Numbered from the stretch's first letter, positions 25,834-32,955 are shown. The stretch is DNA of 42,944 bases from Bacillota bacterium (GCA_017440145.1 JAFSHU010000149.1:1-42944); one strand, 5' to 3'. A program made the numbers and translations. The notes: generated from the letters alone by a model not told the origin.

Positions 25834-26023
25834 TGCTCGCACTTGGTGTAAATTTCAAATTCTCCGCTAAGAACAATCACCATTTCAGCAGGCGTTTTTG
25901 TAAGCTGGTGCTTTCCTGGTGACTTATGGGAAAAGGTTTTGGCTTTTCCGGGATATTTGGGCTTGCAGACAAGAAAATTTTTGTGCCGCAGCCTGCATCC
26001 CAAAAGCCGGGGGAGTAGAGAAG

Positions 26024-26063
26024 CGAAAAAGAAAGCGGCAGCTCCCATCTTCGGGCTGCCGCT
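26024..26063 (-). terminator. Intrinsic terminator of the murI transcript
   Basis: On the minus strand AGCGGCAGC (from 26063 to 26055) pairs perfectly with GCTGCCGCT (26042 to 26034) across a 12-base loop, and TTTCTTTTT follows (26033-26025). It lies 10 bases after the murI stop. Confidence 0.92.
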
Positions 26064-26072
26064 CTTTGCCTA

Positions 26073-26870
26073 TTAATCCGAAAGCTGCTCCATGGCGCTG
26101 CGGAACAATTTCTCTGCCAGCGGGATCCAGCTTCCCATTTCATCGCTGCTGCGGAATTCCAGGCGTCCTTTGCCGTCCTTTCGCCGCAAGCCGGCCTCCT
26201 CCAGCCGCCGCCCGGTTTCCCGGGCTGTTCCCGGCCCGCCCTGGAAGATTTCCACCGGGCTGCCGATCACCTTTCGGATGCTTCTTTGCACCAATGGGTA
26301 GTGGGTGCAGCCCAGAACCACAGCATCCGGCGGCGGGCTGAGCGCCTCCCGAAGCAGGTTTTTCAGCAGAGCTTCCAGCTCCGGCCCTTCCAGAATGCCT
26401 TTTTCGATCATCTCGACCAATCCGGGGCAGGGGAGGGGCAGCACCTCTGCTTCGCTTTCATAGCTCTTCAGCAGACGCTGGAATTTGTTCTCCCGCAGGG
26501 TAACAGGGGTCGCCAGCACCAGCACCCGGGGGTGCGCCCCGCTCAGGGCAGCGGGCTTCAGGGCCGGTTCGATGCCGATCACCGGCTGATCCGGGTATTT
26601 TTGCCGCAGCTGCTCAATGGCCGCACTGGTGGCTGTGTTGCAGGCCACCACCAGAGCCTTGGCGGAAAGCTCCTCCAGGAGCAGCTCTGCCCTTTCCAGG
26701 GTCAGGGCGCGTACCTGCTCCACGCATTTTTCCCCATAAGGGGCGTTGGCAGCATCCCCGTAATAGATATAGTTTTCCTCCGGCATCAGCCGAATCAGCT
26801 CCAGCAGAACCGTAAGGCCGCCCAAGCCGGAATCCAGCACTGCCACGGGGGCATTTGCATCATGCTTCAT
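26073..26870 (-). CDS. murI: Glutamate racemase
   Basis: MurI (265 residues) makes D-glutamate for peptidoglycan by a two-cysteine mechanism without a cofactor. The N-terminal VAVLDSGLGGLTVL carries the conserved Asp-Ser, the first catalytic cysteine is in VACNTATS (about residue 74), and the second in LGCTHYPL (about residue 185). ATG 26870 gives a normal N-terminus; an upstream ATG at 26945 would add 25 unrelated residues overlapping the neighbour. It lies 41 bases downstream of the dehydrogenase gene and is probably co-transcribed. Confidence 0.95.
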   Translation of the reverse strand: MKHDANAPVAVLDSGLGGLTVLLELIRLMPEENYIYYGDAANAPYGEKCVEQVRALTLERAELLLEELSAKALVVACNTATSAAIEQLRQKYPDQPVIGIEPALKPAALSGAHPRVLVLATPVTLRENKFQRLLKSYESEAEVLPLPCPGLVEMIEKGILEGPELEALLKNLLREALSPPPDAVVLGCTHYPLVQRSIRKVIGSPVEIFQGGPGTARETGRRLEEAGLRRKDGKGRLEFRSSDEMGSWIPLAEKLFRSAMEQLSD

Positions 26871-26911
26871 AAGCCTGGCCCTCTTCCCTTCGGAAAATGG
26901 GGAATGCTTCC

Positions 26912-27862
26912 TTAAATCTGGTTGATCGGGGTGCCGGCCAACCACTGACGGATGTTCTCAAAGACGATGATGGCCCGCTTGACCATGGATTCCCGGGTGG
27001 CAAAGGCCACATGGGGCGTAACCACTGTCCGGGGGCAATCCCGCAGGGGCTGATCCTCCGGCAGCGGCGGCTCTGTATCAAAGACATCCAGCCCGGCACC
27101 GGCGATGCGGCCCTCCTGCAGAGCAGCAGCCAGAGCGGCGCTGTCCACCACGGGGCCGCGGGCGGTATTGATCAGGATGGCGTTGGGTTTCATCAGGGAG
27201 AGCATTTTTTCATCGATCAGGCCCTTGGTTGCAGGGGTGACCGGCACATGCAGGGAGACGATGTCGCTTTCCTGCATCAGCTGCTCCAGAGGCATGTATT
27301 CAATGCCCATGGCCAGAGCTTCTGGGCGCTGGCTGCGGCTGTAGGCCACCAGACGGCAGCCGATGGCTTTGGCGATCTCTGCGGTTTTCAGGCCGATGGC
27401 GCCGGTACCCACGATGCCCAGGGTTTTTCCGGCCAGCTCAAAACCGATCAGGCCGCTCTTGTCCTTTCCAGCCCGGCAGGCAGCATCACAGGCGATCACA
27501 TTGCGGGAGACAGCCACCATCAGGCCGATGGCCAGCTCTGCCACGGCATTGGTGGAGTAACCGGAAGCATTGGAAAGCAGGATGCCCCGGCTTTTGCAAT
27601 AGTCCACATCCACATGATCCACGCCGGTGAAGCCGATGGAGATCATTTTCAGATTCGGGCAGCGGCTCAGCACATCCTCCCGCAGGGGCTGATTGGCCAG
27701 AATGAGGATTTCTGCATCGCCAATGCGTTCTGCCAGTTCATCCGCAGTGGCAGCCCGGTCATTGTAGGCGGTGAAGCTGTGGCCCGCAGCTGTGAGAAAG
27801 CTGCTGACTTCTTCTAATTTTTCCGGGCTGATGCCCAGGGGTTCCATCAAGACGATTTTCAT
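26912..27862 (-). CDS. D-isomer-specific 2-hydroxyacid dehydrogenase
   Basis: An NAD(P)-dependent oxidoreductase of 316 residues that reduces 2-oxoacids to D-2-hydroxyacids, or the reverse. The dinucleotide loop is GIVGTGAIG (about residues 146-154), the catalytic Arg is in INTARGPVVD, the Glu in DVFDTEPPLP, and the His in TPHVAF. Substrate cannot be read from sequence; lactate, glycerate and phosphoglycerate relatives are all possible. ATG 27862 follows AAAGGAG. The same frame stays open to 28468, but that extension is antisense-like noise over the next gene. Confidence 0.92.
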   Translation of the reverse strand: MKIVLMEPLGISPEKLEEVSSFLTAAGHSFTAYNDRAATADELAERIGDAEILILANQPLREDVLSRCPNLKMISIGFTGVDHVDVDYCKSRGILLSNASGYSTNAVAELAIGLMVAVSRNVIACDAACRAGKDKSGLIGFELAGKTLGIVGTGAIGLKTAEIAKAIGCRLVAYSRSQRPEALAMGIEYMPLEQLMQESDIVSLHVPVTPATKGLIDEKMLSLMKPNAILINTARGPVVDSAALAAALQEGRIAGAGLDVFDTEPPLPEDQPLRDCPRTVVTPHVAFATRESMVKRAIIVFENIRQWLAGTPINQI

Positions 27863-27908
27863 AATAGAAAGCTCCTTTTCTGAAAGTATAAGGTCCTTCT
27901 GCATATTT

Positions 27909-27937
27909 ATTATAGCTGTTTTCTGTGAAAAGCGCAA
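27909..27937 (-). promoter_or_regulatory. Sigma-A promoter for the dehydrogenase-murI unit
   Basis: On the minus strand TTGCGC (27937-27932) and TATAAT (27914-27909) are 17 bases apart. The -10 is perfect and the -35 keeps TTG. Confidence 0.7.
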
Positions 27938-27968
27938 CATTGCTGCTTCGCCTTTTCTGTTCCCCACA

Positions 27969-28463
27969 TCACTTTTCCAATAGCTTTTCGATGAGCTGCA
28001 GATCATGCCGATCTTTTTCCCGCAGCTCATAGCCGCTGTGAAAGATTTTCTGCCCCTTGGGAGAGATGCATGGGATTTCCCGCCCGGCAAAGTCAGCTGC
28101 TCCAAAATAATCGGCTTCAAAGAGATACCAGCCTCCTTCCAGGTCGGCCTGTTTCGCTTTTCCTGCTTCCTCCAGCACAAAGGGGTGAATATCCAGATAG
28201 CCCAGCTGCGGGTGATGAAGCTCCGCACGGACGGGCAGCCAGTCTGTTTCCAGCCGGTAGCCTTGCTCCTGCAGGAGTTGCAGCAGCTTTTCCGTATAGA
28301 CTGCGTCAAAGTCGATATCCACATCCCGGTGCTCCCGGCTTTGTTGGCCGAATAGGGCGTCCACGCCCCAGCCGCCATCCAGCCAATAGCGGATTCCAGA
28401 GGCATCCAGCAGATCCAGTACCTGCAGCAGATTTTCTTTCGTGACGAGCTCCTTCTTCTCCAT
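27969..28463 (-). CDS. Lincosamide nucleotidyltransferase-like protein (Lnu(A)/Lnu(C) type)
   Basis: A 164-residue nucleotidyltransferase whose pattern follows the Lnu(A)/Lnu(C) enzymes that adenylylate lincomycin and clindamycin. Points of likeness: RYWLDGGWGVDALFG at about residues 26-40, then REHRDVDIDFDA with the metal-binding Asp residues, GYLDIHPF, and near the end IPCISPKGQKIFHSGYEL. The length equals Lnu(C). ATG 28463 follows AAGGAG by 9 bases. It stands alone and is transcribed away from the SdpI-family gene. It could instead be a housekeeping minor nucleotidyltransferase; resistance is inferred from similarity recalled, not tested. Confidence 0.85.
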   Translation of the reverse strand: MEKKELVTKENLLQVLDLLDASGIRYWLDGGWGVDALFGQQSREHRDVDIDFDAVYTEKLLQLLQEQGYRLETDWLPVRAELHHPQLGYLDIHPFVLEEAGKAKQADLEGGWYLFEADYFGAADFAGREIPCISPKGQKIFHSGYELREKDRHDLQLIEKLLEK

Positions 28464-28514
28464 GGCAAATGCTCCTTTCTGCCTTTGCCAAAAGTGTATC
28501 ACAGCAGCTTCAGA

Positions 28515-28543
28515 TTGAAAAGCCTGGCTTTCTGCGCTATACT
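28515..28543 (+). promoter_or_regulatory. Sigma-A promoter for the SdpI-family gene
   Basis: TTGAAA (28515-28520) and TATACT (28538-28543) are 17 bases apart, and the ATG follows 23 bases later with GGAAGGAGG between. Confidence 0.85.
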
Positions 28544-28565
28544 GTAGCGGGAAGGAGGACTGCAA

Positions 28566-28928
28566 ATGGGATTCTGGGTATTCATGCTGTGTATGGAGCT
28601 GCTGATCCCCCTGAGCATGCTGATTTTGGGGCTGCTCTGGAGGACGCACCCACCGAAAAAGAGGAATCCGCTTTATGGCTATCGCAGCAGGCGTTCTTTC
28701 TCCAGCCCGGAGGCCTGGGACTATGCCCAGCAGCGGGCCGGGCGTTTTTTTGTTCTGGCTGGCGGCCTGCTTCTGCCCCCGACGCTTCTCGTCATGCTGC
28801 TGCTTCTGGGGAAGGAGAGCTCTGTGATCGGCAGCTTTGGCGCTTTGCTTTGCCTTTTGCAGTGCATCCCGCTGCTTTTCTCTTCTCTCCATGTGGAGAA
28901 GGGCTTGAAAGAAGAATTTGGGCTTTAA
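28566..28928 (+). CDS. SdpI-family membrane protein
   Basis: A 120-residue membrane protein with three hydrophobic segments (about residues 3-25, 61-82, 87-106). The stretch NPLYGYRSRRSFSSPEAWDYAQ between the first two matches the SdpI C-terminal family signature (GYRT/S-P-R-S...W). In Bacillus SdpI is the immunity protein against the SdpC toxin, but short family members of this type have no known partner. No toxin gene lies beside it. The DJ-1 gene follows by 33 bases and may share the transcript. Confidence 0.85.
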   Translation: MGFWVFMLCMELLIPLSMLILGLLWRTHPPKKRNPLYGYRSRRSFSSPEAWDYAQQRAGRFFVLAGGLLLPPTLLVMLLLLGKESSVIGSFGALLCLLQCIPLLFSSLHVEKGLKEEFGL

Positions 28929-28961
28929 GTGCGTTTTTGCTGAGAGGTTTGGTGACTGGGA

Positions 28962-29546
28962 ATGAAGGAAATTTTGCTGCTGCTGCCAAAGGGTGCGGAG
29001 CTGTGGGAGGCTGCGGCCTTTACGGATGTGTTCGGCTGGAATCAGCTCTGCGGGGATAAAAGCTGCAGACTGCGGATCGCCGGTCCTGCCAAAGAGGTGG
29101 CGCTTAGCTTCGGCCATCGCATGCAGGCAGAGCTGCTCTGGGATGAGGTGGCGGCGGAGGATTACGCTGCCCTGGCTATCCCCGGCGGCTTCCCCCGCTA
29201 TGGCTATTTTCGCTGCTGCGGCCAGCGGCCCCTGGAGCTGATTCGCAGCTTTCACCGGGCGCAAAAGCCCATTGCCGCAGTATGCACCGGCAGCCTGCTG
29301 CTGGGGAAGGCCGGCATCCTGAATGGAAGGCAGGCTGCCACCTATTGCAGCGAAGACACGGATTTCCGGCAGCAGCTGGAAGCCTGCGGCGCCATCGTCT
29401 CCGGGGAAAGCCTGGTGGAGGATGGGAATCTGATCAGCGGCGCCGGGCCCGGCTCTGCCGCCCGGGTGGCGCTGGCTTTGCTGGCCCGCTGCAGCAGCCC
29501 GGAAAATGCAGCTCAAATAAAAAAACTGATGCTGTTTGAAAAATAG
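28962..29546 (+). CDS. DJ-1/PfpI family protein
   Basis: A class I glutamine-amidotransferase-like fold of 194 residues. The nucleophile-elbow cysteine is in AAVCTGSLLLGKAGILNG at about residues 106-123, and the conserved early Glu is in LLPKGAELWE. Relatives include DJ-1 type deglycases, chaperones and amidases; the specific reaction is not predictable. The closing ISGAGPGSAARVALALL is typical of the family. GAGAGG lies 10-15 bases upstream. Confidence 0.9.
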   Translation: MKEILLLLPKGAELWEAAAFTDVFGWNQLCGDKSCRLRIAGPAKEVALSFGHRMQAELLWDEVAAEDYAALAIPGGFPRYGYFRCCGQRPLELIRSFHRAQKPIAAVCTGSLLLGKAGILNGRQAATYCSEDTDFRQQLEACGAIVSGESLVEDGNLISGAGPGSAARVALALLARCSSPENAAQIKKLMLFEK

Positions 29547-29548
29547 AA

Positions 29549-29577
29549 TTGATTTTTGGGGAAAGATGTAGTATAAT
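29549..29577 (+). promoter_or_regulatory. Sigma-A promoter of the trpB leader
   Basis: TTGATT (29549-29554) and a perfect TATAAT (29572-29577) are separated by 17 bases. Transcription should start near 29584, about 305 bases before trpB. Confidence 0.88.
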
Positions 29578-29622
29578 AATCACCATCTTAAAAGCAAATT
29601 TATTTTGCCCCGGAGGTTTTCT

Positions 29623-29676
29623 ATGTTCCGTGTCGTTTGCCAGCTGAAACAAATTCTTCTTTCCGCAAACTGGTGA
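29623..29676 (+). CDS. Possible 17-residue leader peptide ending in Trp
   Basis: ATG 29623 lies 6 bases after GGAGG and opens a frame reading MFRVVCQLKQILLSANW. The only tryptophan codon (29671-29673) stands directly before the UGA stop. Its location between a strong promoter and an intrinsic terminator ahead of trpB suggests a regulatory peptide. Chance is possible because the frame is short. Confidence 0.5.
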   Translation: MFRVVCQLKQILLSANW

Positions 29677-29715
29677 TGCTTTGCTTACGGTATGGGCTGG
29701 ACAAACATCCGTTGG

Positions 29716-29745
29716 TCTCTGCGCTTTTGGCGTAGAGATTTTTTT
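29716..29745 (+). terminator. Intrinsic terminator inside the trpB leader
   Basis: TCTCTGCGC (29716-29724) pairs with GCGTAGAGA (29730-29738), one G-U, loop TTTTG, followed by seven T (29739-29745). It stands 143 bases before trpB and after the promoter, so full expression of trpB needs read-through or a second promoter. Confidence 0.9.
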
Positions 29746-29765
29746 ATTTCAAAGGGGGTCTAAGC

Positions 29766-29840
29766 ATGGCTTTATCTTCCCACGATAAAGCCCGCAGCTG
29801 GCAGGATGACCGGCAATCGGTGGGCAGGAAAGAAAAATAA
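29766..29840 (+). CDS. Possible 24-residue small ORF between terminator and trpB
   Basis: ATG 29766 follows AAAGGGGG with about 7 bases between and gives a 24-residue peptide with one Trp (ARSWQDD). A perfect 9-bp hairpin (GGCTTTATC at 29768-29776 with GATAAAGCC at 29784-29792) covers its first codons. It may be a second leader peptide or simply part of the folded leader. Confidence 0.3.
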   Translation: MALSSHDKARSWQDDRQSVGRKEK

Positions 29841-29888
29841 AACTGGCTTGATCGGCCAATGAAAATAGAATAATCGGAGGATAAGCCC

Positions 29889-31124
29889 ATGGCAAACAAA
29901 TACAGAGATTTTGATGATTATCTGCAGCATAACCCGGATGAGAACGGTTATTTCGGCAAATTCGGCGGTGCCTATCTGCCGGAGCAGCTGAAAGTGGCCT
30001 TTGAAGAGATCACCGTAGCTTATGAGACCATCGCCCAGAGCGCACAGTTCATCAATGAGCTGCGCCGCATCCGCAAGGAATTCCAGGGCCGCCCCACGCC
30101 GGTCTACCACTGTGAACGCCTCTCCAACAAGCTGGGCAAGACCCAGATCTACCTGAAGCGGGAGGATCTGAACCATACCGGCGCGCACAAACTGAATCAC
30201 TGCATGGGCGAGGGTCTGCTGGCCAAATATATGGGCAAGAAGAAGCTGATCGCGGAAACCGGCGCGGGCCAGCATGGTGTGGCTTTGGCTACGGCTGCCG
30301 CCTTCTTTGGCCTGGAATGCGACATCTATATGGGTGAAGTGGATATTGCCAAGCAGGCGCCCAATGTGACCCGTATGAAGATGCTGGGCGCCCGTGTCAT
30401 CCCGGTCAGCCACGGCCTGAAAACCCTCAAAGAAGCGGTGGATGCTGCTTTTGATGCATATTTGAAGGAATATGATACCGCGATTTACTGCATCGGCTCG
30501 GTGCTTGGCCCCCATCCCTTCCCCATGATGGTGCGGGATTTCCAGTCCATCCTGGGTGTGGAGGCCAGAGAGCAGTTCCTGGATATGACCGGCCATCTGC
30601 CGGATAAGGTCTGCGCCTGCGTGGGCGGCGGCTCCAACTCCCTGGGCATCTTCTCCGCCTTCCTGGCAGACCCGGTGGAGATTTACGGTGTTGAGCCTCT
30701 GGGCCGCGGCCCGCAGGTGGGCGATCATGCTGCCAGCATGAGCTATGGCAGCCCCGGCGTGATGCATGGCTTCTCCAGCATCATGCTCCAGGATGAGCAG
30801 GGCGAACCCCTGCCGGTCTATTCCATCGCCAGCGGTCTGGATTATCCCTCTGTGGGGCCGGAGCACGCTTATCTGCGTGATCTGGGGCGGGTGCATTATG
30901 TGACCGCCGATGACGAAGCCGCTATGGAAGCCTTCTTCCTGCTCTGCCGCTATGAAGGCATCATCCCGGCTCTGGAAAGCTCCCATGCTCTGGCTTACGC
31001 CATCAAAGTGGCTCGCGAAGGGAAGCCCGGCTCCATTCTGGTGAATCTCTCCGGCCGCGGGGATAAGGATATTGATTACGTCATGGAGCATTATGGGGAC
31101 GGTTCCCGTTTCTTTAACGAATAA
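29889..31124 (+). CDS. trpB: Tryptophan synthase beta subunit, without trpA beside it
   Basis: A PLP enzyme of 411 residues: indole + L-serine to L-tryptophan. The PLP lysine is in [13 protein letters not shown] at about residue 94, the catalytic Glu in AETGAGQHG, the phosphate-binding loop is GGGSNSLG, and the C-terminal LSGRGDKD is intact. The site differs slightly from the common HKINN/HKTNQ (here HKLNH). No trpA, trpC, trpD or trpE lies in the window. A lone trpB is consistent with salvage of external indole, or trpA elsewhere. ATCGGAGGATA precedes the ATG. Confidence 0.96.
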   Translation: MANKYRDFDDYLQHNPDENGYFGKFGGAYLPEQLKVAFEEITVAYETIAQSAQFINELRRIRKEFQGRPTPVYHCERLSNKLGKTQIYLKREDLNHTGAHKLNHCMGEGLLAKYMGKKKLIAETGAGQHGVALATAAAFFGLECDIYMGEVDIAKQAPNVTRMKMLGARVIPVSHGLKTLKEAVDAAFDAYLKEYDTAIYCIGSVLGPHPFPMMVRDFQSILGVEAREQFLDMTGHLPDKVCACVGGGSNSLGIFSAFLADPVEIYGVEPLGRGPQVGDHAASMSYGSPGVMHGFSSIMLQDEQGEPLPVYSIASGLDYPSVGPEHAYLRDLGRVHYVTADDEAAMEAFFLLCRYEGIIPALESSHALAYAIKVAREGKPGSILVNLSGRGDKDIDYVMEHYGDGSRFFNE

Positions 31125-31157
31125 GCTTTGCTTGAATAAGCTTTGTTTTTGATCTCT

Positions 31158-31187
31158 GAAGGGGCAGCCATAAGCTGCCCCTTCTTT
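31158..31187 (+). terminator. Intrinsic terminator after trpB
   Basis: GAAGGGGCAGC (31158-31168) pairs perfectly with GCTGCCCCTTC (31174-31184), loop CATAA, followed by a short TTT. The stem is strong and the U-run weak. Confidence 0.75.
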
Positions 31188-31249
31188 GCGGAAAGCAGGG
31201 GCTTTCCTTGGGGCGCTCCGAGGGCGGCTCTGCTTTCTCCGGGGGAAAC

Positions 31250-31278
31250 TTGTCTCAGCCGCTGCACTGTGCTATAAT
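31250..31278 (+). promoter_or_regulatory. Sigma-A promoter of the BMP lipoprotein gene
   Basis: TTGTCT (31250-31255) and TATAAT (31273-31278) with a 17-base spacer. Immediately downstream the 13-mer AAAGTAATTTTGC occurs twice, at 31283-31295 and 31298-31310, covering the expected start of transcription; this could be an operator. Confidence 0.85.
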
Positions 31279-31328
31279 GAAAAAAGTAATTTTGCTTAAA
31301 GTAATTTTGCATAGATGAGGTGTTCTTC

Positions 31329-32483
31329 ATGAGAAAATATAGCTTGCTGCTTTTGTTACTGCTGCTTTGCTGCTTCTGTGCAGCCTGTGCCAGCCCGCAG
31401 CTGGTGGATCACGATGATCCGCTGCCCCCGTCGGAAGCAGAGCAGGAGCAGGGCACTGCAGAAGAGGGGAACTCTGCAGCGAATTCCCCGGAGGAAGCCA
31501 GCTTTGAGCTGGCGCTGATCACAGATGGCGGGGATATTGAGAGCGGCGGCATAAATCAGACAGCCTGGGAGGGTGTGGCCACCTATGGGGAGACCTTTGA
31601 TGTGAGCTATCTTTGGTACCAGCCCACAGAGGCTTCCACTGCTGCTTTTTCCGAAGCCATTGCAGACGCGGTGAAGAACGGGGCCCGCCTGGTGATCTGC
31701 TCCGGCCCGCTTTTTGAGGCGGCTGTGTATGAAGCCCAGTATCTTTATCCGGAAATCTGCTTTATCTGCATTGATGGTCAGCCGACAGCTACCACCGGGG
31801 CGGAACAATGCGAAAGCAATGTGTACAGCATGTATTTCAATGAAGAGCAGATCGGCTTTTTGGCAGGCTATTCCGCTGTGATGGAAGGCTATACCCGTTT
31901 GGGCTTTTTGGGTGCGATGGCCATTCCCAGCATCATGGGCTATCAGGCCGGCTTCCTGCAGGGCGTGGATCAGGCTGCAAAGGATCGGGGTGTGGAGGTG
32001 GAAGTGACCATGGGCTATACCGGCGGCTTCCTTGCTACGCCGGAGACCCAGACCATGGCCTCCACCTGGTATCTGAATAATATTCAGTGCATTTTTGCCT
32101 GCGGCGGGGATATTGCTTCCTCCGTCATGGTGGCAGCAGAAGCAGCCGGAACGGTGGTCATTTGCTCGGATTTTGATTTGTACCGGGCTTCGGATTCTGT
32201 GGTGACCTCTGCCATAAAAAATATTAAGACCAGCGTATTCAATGGCATCAATGCCTTTTATACCGGAACCTTCCCCGGTGGGAAGATCCTGGATCTTTCT
32301 GCAGAGCAGAGCGCTGTGGCGCTGGCTATGGATCACGCACGCTTTGTGAATTTTACCAAGACGCAGCACAATGAGCTTCTGACCCTGCTGGCCAGCGGGG
32401 AACTGAAGGTGCAGGCTGTGGATTCTGCCAACCCGAATTGGGGCAGCCTGGTTTCCCCGGCTGTTACGATCCATATTGAGTAA
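31329..32483 (+). CDS. BMP-family (PnrA/Med-like) substrate-binding lipoprotein
   Basis: A 384-residue lipoprotein. The signal peptide (residues 2-18) ends in a lipobox with the anchoring Cys in FCAAC. A Ser/Glu-rich linker follows to about residue 58. The rest is the basic-membrane-protein fold: FELALITDGGDI, AIADAVKNGARLVIC, NEEQIGFLAGYSA, and VVICSDFDLY. Relatives bind nucleosides or purines for ABC importers. No permease or ATPase gene is adjacent, so it is an orphan here. ATG 31329 follows GAGGTG by 6 bases; GTG 31320 overlaps that site. Confidence 0.9.
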   Translation: MRKYSLLLLLLLLCCFCAACASPQLVDHDDPLPPSEAEQEQGTAEEGNSAANSPEEASFELALITDGGDIESGGINQTAWEGVATYGETFDVSYLWYQPTEASTAAFSEAIADAVKNGARLVICSGPLFEAAVYEAQYLYPEICFICIDGQPTATTGAEQCESNVYSMYFNEEQIGFLAGYSAVMEGYTRLGFLGAMAIPSIMGYQAGFLQGVDQAAKDRGVEVEVTMGYTGGFLATPETQTMASTWYLNNIQCIFACGGDIASSVMVAAEAAGTVVICSDFDLYRASDSVVTSAIKNIKTSVFNGINAFYTGTFPGGKILDLSAEQSAVALAMDHARFVNFTKTQHNELLTLLASGELKVQAVDSANPNWGSLVSPAVTIHIE

Positions 32484-32506
32484 AAAACAAAAACGATTTT
32501 CAAAAG

Positions 32507-32546
32507 AAAGCTGCCATTCTGATCTTTGCAGAGTGGCAGCTTTTTT
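32507..32546 (+). terminator. Intrinsic terminator after the BMP gene
   Basis: A 15-bp stem, AAAGCTGCCATTCTG (32507-32521) with CAGAGTGGCAGCTTT (32529-32543), one G-U, and a run of six T from 32541. Confidence 0.92.
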
Positions 32547-32619
32547 GATGCTCTGCACGTTTATCATATTTCTTCTTTTTTCTGCATAAGATGAGAAAAA
32601 ACGCCGGGAGGATGAAACA

Positions 32620-32955
32620 ATGGAGTATCTGACGCTGAAGCAGGCAGCGGAAGCTACCGATACCAGCTACGCCACATTGCGGCGGGATATTGAGAATGGA
32701 GTGTTGCCTGCATATAAGGTGGGGCGGAAATATTTTATCACCAGCGCCGCTGCAGAGATCTATGGGGAAAAGCGCCGGGCTGTTAATTCCATTGACGGCT
32801 ACACCATCCGTCAGGTTATGGAGATTTTGCCCCTGAGCTATGCTTATATCATTGAGCTGATCAAAAATGGCCGCCTGCCTGCAGTAAAGCGGGGACGCAG
32901 CTATATCATCGCCAAGACGGATCTGCAGAGCTTTATTGAGAAAGCGCAGTTATAA
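32620..32955 (+). CDS. Small protein with two tandem excisionase-type HTH domains
   Basis: A 111-residue protein built of two similar halves. Residues about 3-47 (YLTLKQAAEATDTSYATLRRDIENGVLPAYKVGRKYFI) and 61-108 (YTIRQVMEILPLSYAYIIELIKNGRLPAVKRGRSYII) each look like the HTH_17/excisionase winged helix. A single domain is usual for Xis-like proteins. GGGAGGATG lies upstream. It is not next to an integrase. It is probably a DNA-binding regulator; the target is unknown. Confidence 0.8.
   Translation: MEYLTLKQAAEATDTSYATLRRDIENGVLPAYKVGRKYFITSAAAEIYGEKRRAVNSIDGYTIRQVMEILPLSYAYIIELIKNGRLPAVKRGRSYIIAKTDLQSFIEKAQL

Larger units (their letters stand above)
25502..26023. repeat. Gene-free, hairpin-rich intergenic element
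   Basis: No convincing gene is present on either strand. From 25541 to about 25833 one inverted repeat follows another: 25541-25569 (11 bp, one bulge), 25580-25595, 25610-25622, 25630-25642, 25733-25776 (a long stem with symmetric internal loops), 25796-25806, and a perfect 24-bp palindrome at 25810-25833. Several short hairpins share the same loop TTC. Two copies of GTTATGAG stand side by side near 25596-25610. From 25870 on the sequence is plainer, with one more stem at 25929-25949. This looks like a miniature inserted element or a structured RNA, not degraded coding DNA. Confidence 0.6.
29584..29888 (+). promoter_or_regulatory. Candidate attenuator leader of trpB
   Basis: Between the promoter and trpB lie a small reading frame ending in Trp-stop (29623-29676), a set of competing stems, a full intrinsic terminator (29716-29745), a second small reading frame (29766-29840) and another perfect hairpin (29768-29792). 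Competing pairings: GTTTGC (29635-29640) with GCAAAC (29665-29670), against GTTTGCCAGC (29635-29644) with GCTGGACAAAC (29696-29706, one bulged A). There is no T-box sequence. I did not find a clean antiterminator that captures the terminator's left arm. Confidence 0.55.

Noticed and set aside
25630-25851. 73-codon frame in the hairpin-rich region
   Set aside because: It runs through four inverted repeats, has no ribosome site, and codon use unlike neighbours.
25824-26048. 74-codon minus-strand frame
   Set aside because: It runs through the murI terminator and the palindrome and has no ribosome site.
27863-28468. N-terminal extension of the dehydrogenase frame
   Set aside because: The extension is Trp- and Cys-rich, covers the lnu-like gene in another frame, and a proper start with ribosome site and promoter exists at 27862.
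28566-28928. Sdp toxin-immunity system
   Set aside because: The SdpI-family protein has no sdpA, sdpB or toxin gene beside it, so a toxin system cannot be claimed.
29584-29745. T-box riboswitch before trpB
   Set aside because: The conserved T-box sequence that pairs with the tRNA acceptor end is absent, and no specifier stem was found.
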